A DNA stretch of 64,000 bases from Phycisphaerales bacterium (GTDB lineage: Bacteria; Planctomycetota; Phycisphaerae; Phycisphaerales; UBA5793), in assembly GCA_020852515.1 (NCBI GenBank), contig JADZAS010000013.1:372001-436000 (forward strand). The letters are read 5' to 3'. The position numbers were made by a program, and so were the translations under genes. Shown here one piece after another: positions 17,449 to 26,142 of the stretch. The notes beneath the pieces are model-generated. The model was not told where the DNA came from and did not search any database. It worked only from the letters and a program-made list of their open reading frames with translations. Position 1 is the stretch's first letter. The number at the start of each line of letters is the position of its first letter.

Positions 17449-17477
17449 TGGTAACTGAAAGCAGCAGCGTCTGTCAA
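17449..17477 (-). promoter_or_regulatory. Sigma-70-like promoter of the 16362-17348 gene
   Basis: On the minus strand TTGACA (17477-17472) and TTACCA (17454-17449) are 17 bases apart, about 100 bp upstream of the start codon. The -35 is perfect; the -10 is weak. Confidence 0.45.
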
Positions 17478-17517
17478 TGGCCGGCGGCGACCGTCCCGGC
17501 TGGAGCGCCAGAAAAGT

Positions 17518-17544
17518 GCAGCCCCGCCACGGGGGCGGGGCTGC
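17518..17544 (-). terminator. Rho-independent terminator of the 17595-18401 gene
   Basis: An 11-bp perfect GC-rich stem (17518-17528 with 17534-17544, GCAGCCCCGCC arm) is followed on the minus strand by a short TTTT run at 17515-17512. It lies 50 bp past the stop codon. Confidence 0.75.
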
Positions 17545-17594
17545 GGAGAATCGCTGTCGATGGACGCGTGGAACTCACGCTCCGACCGAAGGGA

Positions 17595-18401
17595 TTACGG
17601 GAGCTGAGCAACGTTGCTCGTGGTGCACGGGCTGGCGTCCACGACGACCAGCTGGATGTAGCCGCGGCAGGCGGCGGTGCCGGCCTGGCCGTTGACCTGG
17701 CCGCTACCGCTGCCGGTGTTGACCTGGTTGACCAACTGGAGCTGCTGGGTGCCGAGGCCGAGCTGGGTGCCGGCACACGGGCCGCCGGGGATCACATAGG
17801 CGCCGGTGTTCTGGGCGAAGACGATGCCCATGGGCTTGTTGGGCGTCGCGCCGCTCCAGGCGACGGTGATCGTGCCGGGGCACTGGCCGCGGAGGGTGAG
17901 GCCCAGGCCGCCGAGCGTGCTGTAGGTGCGGAAGGTGTAGTCGAAGCCGGGGAACGAGCCGTAGCCCGGGTTGGCGTAGACCTGGCCGTAGGGATAGCCG
18001 TTGGCGATGTCGCCGGAGATGCCAAGGGTCTGATTGCCGGTGAAGCGCAGGTAGTAGGTCGTGTTGGCGTTGATGGCGACTGGGGCCCAAGACACGTCGA
18101 CCCAGTTGCCCGAGGTGCCCTGAGCCGAACCGGTGGCGAGCATCTGGCCGCCGCCGTTGGGCAGGGTCGTCCAGAGTTCGATGGTCACGTTGTCCGTGCC
18201 GCCAATGCCGGCCTGCAGGAAGATGCCGGCGCCGCAGATGCTGTTGGCGACCTGGTGCTGGAACGACTGGGCCAGATCGCCCTGCGAGAACGCGGCCATG
18301 TAGGCGTTGTTGGTCGAGGCGTTCTGATCGATGTTGCACTGCGCGTTGGCGACGCCACAGGTGGCTGCGAGAAGCGCAGCAGACAGCAGAATCTTCTTCA
18401 T
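17595..18401 (-). CDS. Secreted protein with conserved four-Cys C-terminal domain
   Basis: The product is 268 aa with AAGGAG ahead of the ATG and a signal peptide (about 1-20, ending ANAQ). Residues about 25-165 are a beta-rich, jelly-roll-like region (QSFQHQVANSICGAGIF, TYYLRFTGN) resembling carbohydrate-binding or choice-of-anchor beta-sandwiches, which is a guess. The last ~95 residues are the shared domain: Cys in GQCPG, GPCAGT, AACRGY and CTTSN, ending VAQLP. It has its own promoter and terminator. This copy and 16362-17348 are the most alike of the six C-termini. Confidence 0.85.
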   Translation of the reverse strand: MKKILLSAALLAATCGVANAQCNIDQNASTNNAYMAAFSQGDLAQSFQHQVANSICGAGIFLQAGIGGTDNVTIELWTTLPNGGGQMLATGSAQGTSGNWVDVSWAPVAINANTTYYLRFTGNQTLGISGDIANGYPYGQVYANPGYGSFPGFDYTFRTYSTLGGLGLTLRGQCPGTITVAWSGATPNKPMGIVFAQNTGAYVIPGGPCAGTQLGLGTQQLQLVNQVNTGSGSGQVNGQAGTAACRGYIQLVVVDASPCTTSNVAQLP

Positions 18402-18478
18402 CTCGTTTTCTCCTTCTCAATCCTCAAGTGGTGGGATTCACGCTCGAACCGCCGAACAGTTCGGCGATGCGAGCATTA

Positions 18479-18505
18479 ATCATACCGGCATCCGGGAAAA
18501 AGCAA
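18479..18505 (-). promoter_or_regulatory. Putative promoter of the 17595-18401 gene
   Basis: On the minus strand TTGCTT (18505-18500) and a good -10 TATGAT (18484-18479) lie 15 bases apart, shorter than ideal. The -10 is convincing; the -35 less so. Confidence 0.4.
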
Positions 18506-18614
18506 CACGATTCGGCCACCTGCTTCAAACAAAATAGAAAAGGCTTGACCCGCGGTCCTGATCGCCTTTACCTCGACAGGCCGCGGCTAGGCTCCGCCGG
18601 GAATTGAGGCAGGG

Positions 18615-20087
18615 TTATCGCTCCCGCCCCGCCGTCGGAGGGGATTCCCACTCGCGGTCGAGCGCCATCGAAATCAGGTGATCGGCTCCGCTGCGCGGAT
18701 AGGAGAGGTCGAGCCGGCCATTGAGTTCGAACGTGACCAGACCGGTAAGGAGGCTGGTACCCGCGCCGAGGCGCGGCGGCAGTGCGGGGGGCGGGCCGCC
18801 CGACTCGCGCCAGCGGAGTTCGACGGCGATGGTGTCCGCCACCGACTCGGCGCTGCGGATGCACCAGTCAATGCCGACGCGGCCGCCGGCGCAGCCCAGC
18901 GCGCCGTGCTTGATGCTGTTGAACATGAGTTCCTGAATCACCATCGCCAGCGGAATCGCCTGCCGCGGCACGACGCGGAGTTCCGACCCGCTGGAGGCGA
19001 CGCGGCCGCCGAGGTCCGGGAGAATCGAGGAGCGCACCAGTTCCGCCAGGCGCAGCGGGCTCCAGTGCACGCGCGAGAGCAGCGTGTGCACGCCGGCCAT
19101 GCCCGCCACGCGCGAACGCAGCGTGGCCGCGAACGACTCAACCGTCTGCCCGGATTCGCCGGCAGTGAGATCGATGAGCGAGATGAGCGCGGCGAGGTTG
19201 TTTCGGATGCGGTGGTCGAGTTCGCTCAGCATGCGATGCTGCCGCTCGATGCTCTGCCGGTGGGCCTGTTCGGCGCGCTTGCGCATCGAAATGTCGCGCA
19301 CAATGGCCAGGACGCGGTCGCGGCCGCACGGGACCATGCGCACTTCGTAGTGCCGCCTCTCACCCGAGTGGCGCGCTTCGTACTCGTACATCTGCATGGA
19401 GCGGTGGGCGAGGGTGCGCTCCAGAGCGCGCTGGTGTGCGTCGATGTCGGTGCCGACCATGACTTCGCGCATGGATCGGCCGAGGAAATACTCCGGCTCG
19501 GCCATGAGCCGCGCACCCGGAGGCGCGTGGTAGTCGAGATACGTCCCGTCGCGATCGATAAGAAAGATACAGTCAGGCAGGGCGGCCAGCAGCGCCGTGC
19601 TCCGCTCCTGCCCGGCCTGCGCCTGCGCCTCGGTCTCAATCCGCCGTGTGACGTCCACGAGCACGCCGCTCGTATACGGCTCGCCGCGCTCGGGCGTGAC
19701 GTGCACCATCCGGTTCTCGAGCCAGATCCACTCGCCATCGCGGCGGCGGGCTCGGAATCGCGACTGGAGTACGCCGATCGATCCGTGCGCCTTCCACCTG
19801 CGCACGCGCTCGCGGAGAGCGTCCGCATCCTCGGGGTGAATCAGCGAGAGCAGCAGGGCTGGATCGGCCACGAACTCCTCGGCCGCGTAGCCCAGCAGGT
19901 GCAGCACGTTGTTGGAGATGAAGTCGCGGCCGCCGTCGGTCTCATACAGGACCAGGTCGTGCAGGCGTTCGAGAAGCACGGCGAGGCGGCCCTCCGCGTG
20001 GCGCAGCGCATCGAGAATCGTCGCCGATTTGTCATCGCCGACGGCCTGCACAGGCTCCACGGCCGCACCGGAACTGTGGCTCGACAT
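18615..20087 (-). CDS. Soluble PAS-PAS sensor histidine kinase (HisKA_2/HWE-like)
   Basis: The product is 490 aa with no membrane segment. Two PAS domains are placed at about 33-150 and 165-272, the first followed by a PAC-like segment (RRRDGEWIWLENRMV). The dimerisation/phosphoacceptor box is LDHRIRNNL with H292, typical of HisKA_2-type kinases. The ATPase part starts with the N-box VIQELMFNSIKHGAL; later boxes are short (GTSLLTGLV). It would sense a cytoplasmic signal and phosphorylate a response regulator, but none is adjacent, so it is an orphan kinase. Some homologues feed general stress pathways; that is not shown here. Confidence 0.88.
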   Translation of the reverse strand: MSSHSSGAAVEPVQAVGDDKSATILDALRHAEGRLAVLLERLHDLVLYETDGGRDFISNNVLHLLGYAAEEFVADPALLLSLIHPEDADALRERVRRWKAHGSIGVLQSRFRARRRDGEWIWLENRMVHVTPERGEPYTSGVLVDVTRRIETEAQAQAGQERSTALLAALPDCIFLIDRDGTYLDYHAPPGARLMAEPEYFLGRSMREVMVGTDIDAHQRALERTLAHRSMQMYEYEARHSGERRHYEVRMVPCGRDRVLAIVRDISMRKRAEQAHRQSIERQHRMLSELDHRIRNNLAALISLIDLTAGESGQTVESFAATLRSRVAGMAGVHTLLSRVHWSPLRLAELVRSSILPDLGGRVASSGSELRVVPRQAIPLAMVIQELMFNSIKHGALGCAGGRVGIDWCIRSAESVADTIAVELRWRESGGPPPALPPRLGAGTSLLTGLVTFELNGRLDLSYPRSGADHLISMALDREWESPPTAGRER

Positions 20088-20136
20088 GCATCATCTTACG
20101 AGCCGGGGTGCGGCCCGTCGCACGACGGTGCCCATG

Positions 20137-20168
20137 AAAGAGCCCCGCCTCCGGTTGGAGGCGGGGCT
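20137..20168 (-). terminator. Rho-independent terminator of the 20196-21944 gene
   Basis: A perfect 12-bp stem (20141-20152 with 20157-20168, AGCCCCGCCTCC arm) with a 4-base loop is followed on the minus strand by CTTTC. It shares the AGCCCCGCC arm with the terminator at 17518. Confidence 0.75.
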
Positions 20169-20195
20169 GGCTGTGCCTCTCGATGTGCGACCGAG

Positions 20196-21944
20196 TTACG
20201 GAATGGTCGCGTAGTTGCTGGTGTCGCAGGCGGGAATGTCGTGCATCTGCAGGTAGTCGCCGCACGCCTGGGTGTTGCCCGAGACGGATCGATTGCCCGT
20301 ACCGGAACTGAACGTGTTGATCAACTGGATGTTCTGGCTGCCCAGGCCGAGGTAGGTCCCTTGGCAGGGGCCGAAAGGAATCTCGAAGTTGCCGAGGTTG
20401 CGGGCGAAGACGAGCGCCAGCGTGACGTTCGGCCGCGCGTTGGACCAGGTTACGGTGATGCGCCCGGGGCACGTGCCGGTGATGGACAGGTCGAAGTGGT
20501 CCACTTCGCAGTAGGTCAGGTCGTCCATCGTCCAGTTGTTGAGCGGCGAGACGAACTCGATCTCATCGACGCGGAACTCGTACCCGGCATCGATCCAGCG
20601 CGGCACGCCGTCGCCGTTCATGTTCAGCGTCGCCGTGGTCGCCACCACCACGCCGGCGCGCTTGAGGCGCATGGTCACTTCCGTACCCGTGGCGCCGGAG
20701 AACCAGGCGCCTTCGACGCGCACATCGCGGCCGAAGTGGAGGCTGCCCGTCGTCCCGGTGGTGGCATAGGCCCGCTGCGCTGGCGACTTGGGCGTGTAGG
20801 GATCCTGCTGCGATTCGTAGTGGCGCCAGTTCGTCCAGGTCGCGACTCCGCCGTAACCGTTCGAGACGGTGCCGCTGCCCGCGAGATTGTCGAAACTGAC
20901 GACGGTGCAGGTTTCGCAGTAGACGAGATTGTCCATCACGAAGAACCCCAGGTCCCCGTCAAACTCGACGGCGTCAACTTCGCCGTTGTAGCCGGTGGAT
21001 CGATACTGGGGAATGCCGCTGCCGTCGGTTGTAACTGAAGCGCTCGTGTGGACGAGGCCGCCGTTGCGATACAGCCGGAAGCGGATAGGCGCGTGTCCTG
21101 ATGGGCCGGAGAACCAGGCGCCCTGCACGATCACGGGACGGCCGAAGGAGAAGCGCGATGACTGACCCTGAGGAACGTAGACGCGCTGCGTGGGCGATTT
21201 GGCGGTGTACGGGGACTGCGGCGTCTCGTAGAAGCGCCAGGCACCCCAGTCGGCGACGCCTCCGGTCCCCGCGGACACGATGCCCGAGCCGGTGAGTTCG
21301 TCAAAGTCGGCCGAGGTGCAGTCAGGCCGGGTGAAGCGGAAGTTGGGCCCGTACCGGTCGAAGGTGGTGGATTGCGTGGGCATACGGAAGCCGCCGGAGT
21401 TGGCTTCAAAGCGGCCGTCGCCGACGTGGGTGATGAGCGGATCGAAGATGTCCTCGCCGAACGCATCGACGACGATGCCGTCGGTGTTCGAGACCGCGGA
21501 GTAATAGCCGATGGTGTAGTTCGTGCCCGCGGTGAGACGGCCGGACGCGCGGACCCAGCGGTAGTGATTGCTCAGTTCGGAACCCGTGCCCGCGGGCAGG
21601 GTCGCATCAGCGATGAGCAATTGATCACTGGTGCGCCAGATGCCGATGCGGTGCTCGATGTCCATGCCATCGTCATCGCGATCCCACACGCCCAGGTGCG
21701 TGACGACGATGTTCTCTGCCGGAACGAACTGCCAGCCGTGCATCGAGTCGGCGGCGGGTGTGCTGTCGTTGCCATGATTGAACATCGTCATGGCATCGGT
21801 GTAGTAGCCGAGCATGGGCGCGGCGTCGGGTGTCGCCAGCGGCGGGCCTCCGTTGCGGCCCGGCGCCGCCACCTCGCCGCTCTGGCCCAATGCCCCGGAA
21901 CAAAACATGGACAACGCCACAGACAGCGCCAGTGCACTTTTCAT
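20196..21944 (-). CDS. Secreted repeat protein with conserved four-Cys C-terminal domain
   Basis: The product is 582 aa from ATG 21944-21942 (GAGGAG upstream), with a signal peptide (about 1-20). Residues about 40-200 form one beta-rich unit. Two tandem homologous units of about 135 residues follow, each with a W-x-W-R-x-YE core, SPYTAKSPTQR/DPYTPKSPAQR, GAWFSG and MDxLxYCE. The shared C-terminal domain has Cys in GTCPG, GPCQGT, QACGDY and CDTSN, ending ATIP. A TTGACA-type promoter precedes it and a terminator follows. Likely cell-surface or extracellular; ligand unknown. Confidence 0.85.
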   Translation of the reverse strand: MKSALALSVALSMFCSGALGQSGEVAAPGRNGGPPLATPDAAPMLGYYTDAMTMFNHGNDSTPAADSMHGWQFVPAENIVVTHLGVWDRDDDGMDIEHRIGIWRTSDQLLIADATLPAGTGSELSNHYRWVRASGRLTAGTNYTIGYYSAVSNTDGIVVDAFGEDIFDPLITHVGDGRFEANSGGFRMPTQSTTFDRYGPNFRFTRPDCTSADFDELTGSGIVSAGTGGVADWGAWRFYETPQSPYTAKSPTQRVYVPQGQSSRFSFGRPVIVQGAWFSGPSGHAPIRFRLYRNGGLVHTSASVTTDGSGIPQYRSTGYNGEVDAVEFDGDLGFFVMDNLVYCETCTVVSFDNLAGSGTVSNGYGGVATWTNWRHYESQQDPYTPKSPAQRAYATTGTTGSLHFGRDVRVEGAWFSGATGTEVTMRLKRAGVVVATTATLNMNGDGVPRWIDAGYEFRVDEIEFVSPLNNWTMDDLTYCEVDHFDLSITGTCPGRITVTWSNARPNVTLALVFARNLGNFEIPFGPCQGTYLGLGSQNIQLINTFSSGTGNRSVSGNTQACGDYLQMHDIPACDTSNYATIP

Positions 21945-22016
21945 TGCTCTCTCCTCTTGTTGGTTTGGTTCGGTGCCCCCGCGCGCCACGCGCAGAAGGG
22001 CGGTTTGCCACGTCCG

Positions 22017-22046
22017 ATAGTCTGGCGATCAGCGGGGAATTGTCAA
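22017..22046 (-). promoter_or_regulatory. Putative promoter of the 20196-21944 gene
   Basis: On the minus strand a perfect TTGACA (22046-22041) is followed after 18 bases by GACTAT (22022-22017), a weak -10. It lies about 75 bp upstream of the start codon. Confidence 0.4.
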
Positions 22047-22084
22047 GTGAGGCGGATTAAATTGTCCAACCTTGCGCATCGAGT

Positions 22085-22118
22085 GCCGCACAACCATCTG
22101 TATAGGTGGCTGTGCGGC
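22085..22118 (-). terminator. Stem-loop after the 22158-23951 gene
   Basis: GCCGCACA (22085-22092) pairs perfectly with TGTGCGGC (22111-22118), extended by a wobble and CCA/TGG. It lies 40 bp past the stop of the VCBS-repeat gene. There is no strong T-run, so it may be a weak terminator or RNA-stabilising hairpin. Confidence 0.45.
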
Positions 22119-22157
22119 GCGGGCGCGGCCGCGTTGTGCGGCCCAGTGCGGAGCGCT

Positions 22158-23951
22158 TCAGCGGATCTGGAGCACGTTGCTCGTGCCGCAGTCGCCCAGG
22201 CCGATGGCCTGAAGGTACTTGCCGCAGGCGCCGCTGTCGGCGCTGCCCTGCACGTTGGCGATGCCCGATGCGTTGAAGCGCAGCACCGTGAGGCGCCGCG
22301 CGGTGTTGTCGAGACCCAGCATCGTGCCGGCGCACGGCGCGCCGTTGGGGATGCGCGCGCCGCCTGTCGACTCGGCAAAGAGCAGCGCTGCGCGCGAGCC
22401 CGGCGAGCCGTTGGAGATCGCCACCGTCACCTGCGCCGGACACCCGCCCACGAGCGACAATTGCAATCCCGATAGAGCAGCGCCGTGGCGGAGGATCTGC
22501 ACGGTGTCATCGAGTTCATCGATGAGCCCGAGATCGAGATCACCGTCGTTGTCGGCGTCGAACATGACCGAGCAGGATGCGGCGCTGGTGGCCGCGAACT
22601 CGCGAAGGAACGAGAACTGTCCCGCGCCGTCATTGATGAACAGGCTCCAGTCGCCGCTGAAACTCGCGTTGATCCAGTCAAGATCGCCGTCGCCATCGAG
22701 GTCGCCGAGATCGGTCGCCAGTGGGAATTCGTCGGTGACATAGCTGGTCGCCGGGGCGAGGTTGCCCGCGCCGTCACCCAGCAGCGCGACTCCGGCGCCA
22801 GGCGAGAAGGCGTTCACGCCGACGACATCGGCGTTTCCATCGCCGTTGAGATCGCCCAGCGCGACCATCCACGTGTAGCCGCCGCTCGAACGCGACGAGG
22901 CAAGCGTGAACGTGCCGTCGCCGTTGCCGGCGAGGACGACGATGAGGGTTGAGTTGACGGTGCTGGCGACGAGATCGAGTATGCCGTCGCTGTTCATGTC
23001 CGCCGCGGCCAGGCCGTATTCGCCGGACCCGCCGCCCTCGAAGAACTGAGGCGGATTGAACGTGCCGTCGCCGCGATTGATGAGCGTGGAGAGATTGCTG
23101 CTGCTCGAGTTGGTGTTGACGATGTCCATGTGGCCGTCGCCATTGGCGTCAACGACCGCTATGCCGCGCGGCGCGCTGCCCACGTTGTACTGCGTCTGCG
23201 GCTGGAACGTGCCGTCGCCGCGCCCCAGCAGCACTGAGATCGTGTTCGTGTTGATGTTGGCCACGCACACATCGGCGAAGCCGTCGTGATTGAAGTCGGC
23301 GGGCTCGTTGGGGCTCGCGCGGCGGTTGACGGGGTACGGCCCGCTGAAGTTGTCGAACTGGCAGTTGCCTTCGGCCCTGTTGATGAAGACGCGCAGGTCG
23401 GCCGAGTCTTCGTTCACCGTGGTGAGATCGAGAAACCGGTCGCCGTTCAGATCCGTCGCCAGTGCGCCATAGGCGCGCGTGCGCGCGTTCGGATTGGTGC
23501 GCGTGCTCAGCGTCTGCACCGGCTCGAATCCGAGGCCGGCCGGCTGGGCCCGCGTCCAGAACAGGTGCGAGTAACCTGCAGCGCGCAACGCATCGCCGGA
23601 CACGCCGCGGATATCGTGCGAGAGGATCACCATCACCGTCTCGCCGGCTGAAAACGGCTGATCGGGCGTAAGCGTCACGACCCGATCCTGATCCGAGTAC
23701 GAGAACGATCCCGAAGCGGTGCCGCTCCAGCGCCCGAACGCCCAGAAGGACGCCGCGGTGATCGTGCTCCGATCGACAGGCTGATCGAATGTGACGCTGA
23801 TGCTGGCATCAACCGGCGCGCTGAGCGAATTCGACGCGGGCGCGATGTTGATGACGCTGATGTTCTGGGCCTCAGCGGCCTGGCCGCACAGCGCCAGCGC
23901 GGCGGCGGCGAGAATCCCCCGGCAGTTGATGACAGCGATCCTGCGAATCAT
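22158..23951 (-). CDS. Secreted FG-GAP/VCBS-repeat protein with Ig-like domain and four-Cys C-terminal domain
   Basis: The product is 597 aa from ATG 23951-23949 (GGAGGAG upstream), with a signal peptide (about 1-29, ending AEAQ). Residues about 30-135 form a bacterial Ig-like domain (SVTFDQPVDRSTI). About seven repeats of the FG-GAP/VCBS type follow, each with calcium-binding-like loops such as DLNGDRFLD, DFNHDGFAD, DANGDGHMD and DLDGDGDLD, which should fold as a beta-propeller. The shared C-terminal domain has Cys in GGCPA, APCAGT, GACGKY and CGTSN, ending in VLQIR. Probably an extracellular adhesion protein. Confidence 0.87.
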   Translation of the reverse strand: MIRRIAVINCRGILAAAALALCGQAAEAQNISVINIAPASNSLSAPVDASISVTFDQPVDRSTITAASFWAFGRWSGTASGSFSYSDQDRVVTLTPDQPFSAGETVMVILSHDIRGVSGDALRAAGYSHLFWTRAQPAGLGFEPVQTLSTRTNPNARTRAYGALATDLNGDRFLDLTTVNEDSADLRVFINRAEGNCQFDNFSGPYPVNRRASPNEPADFNHDGFADVCVANINTNTISVLLGRGDGTFQPQTQYNVGSAPRGIAVVDANGDGHMDIVNTNSSSSNLSTLINRGDGTFNPPQFFEGGGSGEYGLAAADMNSDGILDLVASTVNSTLIVVLAGNGDGTFTLASSRSSGGYTWMVALGDLNGDGNADVVGVNAFSPGAGVALLGDGAGNLAPATSYVTDEFPLATDLGDLDGDGDLDWINASFSGDWSLFINDGAGQFSFLREFAATSAASCSVMFDADNDGDLDLGLIDELDDTVQILRHGAALSGLQLSLVGGCPAQVTVAISNGSPGSRAALLFAESTGGARIPNGAPCAGTMLGLDNTARRLTVLRFNASGIANVQGSADSGACGKYLQAIGLGDCGTSNVLQIR

Positions 23952-24144
23952 GGGCTCTCCTCCAGAGGTTCGGGATCGGAACAGTCCACACGTTGTGAAC
24001 ATGCCCAACCGCCGCCGGGTTGCAGGTATTCCTGAGAACGCGGCGGCGCGCAGGTCGGGACGGTACCGTGCAGGCCCGGCGCGATCAATCTCTGGCTTGA
24101 TGACGGCACGGGCGGTACGATGGTGCATCCCAGGGAGGTGCCTG

Positions 24145-25185
24145 ATGCGCGCAACCGTGCTCTTTGGCGTCTTACTTCTACTTCTCTGTTCTGCCGCCGT
24201 GCCGGCTCAGGACGCCCGGATTGATCCGGTGCAGCAGCAACTCGATGCGCTGCTCGCCGAACACGAGGCGTCTGAACTCGCATACCCCGAGGCTTACCGC
24301 GCCTTCCTGCCGCGCTTCGAGAAGTTCATCGAAGAGCATCGCGGCACCGAACCCGAAGCCCGCGCGACGCTCTGGCTCATTCAGCAGACGTGGTGGCTGC
24401 GGGAGGGCAACAGCATGGAGAAGGTCAACGAGGCCGCCATGCCGCTGGCCGAAGACCTGATCAAGCGTCATCCCAAGTCGCCGCAACTCGACCTGCTCGT
24501 CGAGTACAAGTACAACTTCAGCAAGGAGCAGCGCGAGACGCTGTTCAACCGGCTGCTGGAGGTCTCTCCGCATTCGCAGGTGAAGGCTGCGGCGCACTTC
24601 GGCCTGGCGCAAGGCTCGCCGGCGCGCAACGAAGACGGCTCGCCGAATGAGCACTTTGCGCTGCTCACGACCGAGTTCGCCAAGGTGAAGTGGCGCGAGA
24701 CCACCTACGGCGCCATCGCCGAGGCGTACCTCAACCCGCTCTCCCCGGCCGACCTTGCGCCCGGCAAGCCCGCGCCGGAGATCGAAGGCATCGACCACAA
24801 CGGCAAGCCGATGAAGCTGTCCGACTACCGCGGGAAGGTGGTGCTGCTCGACTTCTGGGGGGACTGGTGAGGCCCCTGCCGGGCCATGTACCCACACGAG
24901 CGGTCGCTCGTGCAGAAGTATGAGAACAAGCCGTTTGCCATCGTCGGCGTCAACAGCGACCCGACGCTCGAATTCCTGCGCACCGTGATGAAGGAGAAGG
25001 ATCTCACCTGGCCCTCGTTCTTCGACGGCGGCGGTACGGGCGGACCGATCGCCACGCGCTGGGGCGTGCGCGGCTGGCCGACCGTCTACCTCATCGATCA
25101 CAACGGCATCATCGCCGAGGGTGATCGCGGGAATCTCGATGAAGCAATCGAACGGCTCGTGAAGGCCGCTTCGCCGGCGAAGTAG
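24145..25185 (+). CDS. TlpA-like thioredoxin-fold protein, probable selenoprotein (UGA at codon 242)
   Basis: ATG 24145 is preceded by GGGAGG. The frame runs to TGA 24868-24870 and continues intact in the same frame to TAG 25185: 346 aa if the TGA is read as Sec242. Residues 1-22 are a signal peptide, about 23-195 a helical domain, and about 200-346 a redoxin/TlpA domain (APEIEGIDHNGKPMKLSDYRG). The active site reads W-[UGA]-GPC where the family has W-C-GPC, and the cis-Pro motif GWPTVYLID is intact. A hairpin with a GGUC loop lies 24 nt downstream, as expected for a bacterial SECIS. An extracytoplasmic thiol/selenol reductase is likely. The alternative is a nonsense mutation (TGC to TGA), but the downstream part shows no decay. 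Confidence 0.82.
24868..24912 (+). promoter_or_regulatory. UGA codon plus putative bacterial SECIS hairpin
   Basis: TGA is at 24868-24870. A 5-bp GC stem follows at once (24871-24875 with 24881-24885). Then CACGAGC (24895-24901) pairs perfectly with GCTCGTG (24906-24912) around the loop GGTC. E. coli fdhF SECIS is known to present a GGUC apical loop to SelB. Here 31 nt separate the UGA from the loop, within the spacing I recall for bacterial SECIS elements. The bulged U of the E. coli element is not seen. Confidence 0.65.
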
Positions 25186-25214
25186 CGAAGCGATGCCCTG
25201 AATCCCGAACCCGC

Positions 25215-25847
25215 TCAGGCGGTGGCCTGGGCCGCGTGTCTGCCTTCCAGCACTTCTTCAATCATCTTGTCGATGAACGCGGGCAGATCATCGGGGGTGC
25301 GGCTGGTGACCAAGCCCGCGTCCACGACAACTTCCTGATCGGTCCAGCGCGCGCCGGCGTTCTTCAGATCGTTCTTGATCGAGGGATAGCTCGTGACGGT
25401 GCGCCCTTCGATCACGCCGCAGTCGATGAGGATCTGCGGGCCGTGGCAGATCGCACCGACTGGCTTGCCCTTCTTGAAGAACTCGCGCACGAAGGTCGTC
25501 ACATCTTCGCGCATGCGAAGCTGGTCCGGGTTCATGACTCCTCCAGGGAGGAAGAGCGCGTCATAATCATCTGCATTCGCGTCGTCGAGGGTGCGATCGA
25601 CGTCGACCTCATCGCCCCAGTTGTCATCTCGCCATCCGCGGATGCTGCCGTCTTTGGGGCTGATGACGTGCACGGTCGCGCCGGCGTCGAGCCAGGCTTT
25701 CTGCGGCTCGACGAGTTCGCTTTCCTCGAAGCCGTCGGTGGCGAGGATCGCGATCGTCTTTCCGTCGAGTCTTGAGCCGCTGCCGCTGGAGTTCTGGTTC
25801 CGGTCATCGCTGCGGCCGGAATCCTGCTTCGATTGCTTCATGGCCAT
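25215..25847 (-). CDS. DJ-1/PfpI family protein
   Basis: The product is 210 aa from ATG 25847-25845, with AAGGAGG just upstream; the frame extends to 26030 without support. After a hydrophilic, Ser/Asp/Gln-rich N-terminal tail (about 1-28) comes a complete DJ-1/PfpI domain: acidic residue in GFEESELVEP near 41-42 and nucleophile C134-H135 in AICHGPQ. Family members act as glyoxalase/deglycase-type enzymes, proteases or chaperones under stress; which applies is unclear. It converges with the selenoprotein-like gene, 29 bp away. The Ser-rich tail is unusual. Confidence 0.9.
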   Translation of the reverse strand: MAMKQSKQDSGRSDDRNQNSSGSGSRLDGKTIAILATDGFEESELVEPQKAWLDAGATVHVISPKDGSIRGWRDDNWGDEVDVDRTLDDANADDYDALFLPGGVMNPDQLRMREDVTTFVREFFKKGKPVGAICHGPQILIDCGVIEGRTVTSYPSIKNDLKNAGARWTDQEVVVDAGLVTSRTPDDLPAFIDKMIEEVLEGRHAAQATA

Positions 25848-25997
25848 AGGGGCCTCCTTTGCGGGAATGTAGCAGGGCGCCGCGCCGCGCTGCAGCGCCG
25901 ATGCACCGCCGAGGTGATAGGTGATTCGCTCAGCAAGGCGATGTGATTGATTGCCGCGGTTCGGATGCCCCCGCAGCGGCGTCGGCCGCGACCGGAC

Positions 25998-26021
25998 GGG
26001 GCCACTCCAAGCGGTGGCCCC
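25998..26021. other. Inverted repeat upstream of tRNA-Thr
   Basis: GGGGCCAC (25998-26005) and GTGGCCCC (26014-26021) form a perfect 8-bp inverted repeat with an 8-base loop, 48 bp before the tRNA and in the region between it and the divergent pfpI-like gene. Function is unknown. Confidence 0.5.
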
Positions 26022-26069
26022 GCGGCACACCTGCCGGCGGGGCGTTGCGAACTACAATGTGAGCCCTGC

Positions 26070-26142
26070 GCCACCGTAGCTCAGTTGGCAGAGCGGCTGA
26101 TTTGTAATCTGCAGGTCCGGGGTTCGAGTCCCCGCGGTGGCT
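26070..26142 (+). tRNA. tRNA-Thr (anticodon UGU)
   Basis: A full cloverleaf is visible: acceptor GCCACCG/CGGTGGC, D-arm GCTC...GAGC, anticodon loop TTTGTAA with anticodon TGT, T-arm CGGGG-TTCGAGT-CCCCG, and discriminator T. CCA is not encoded. The anticodon stem has one U-U mismatch (26098 with 26110), which is odd but the rest is canonical. A TACAAT box at 26053-26058 is a plausible -10 for it. Confidence 0.93.

Noticed and set aside
24868-25185. Reading the TGA as a plain nonsense mutation producing a pseudogene
   Set aside because: The downstream part keeps every expected thioredoxin feature and a SECIS-like hairpin; decay is not seen. It remains the alternative until selABCD are checked.
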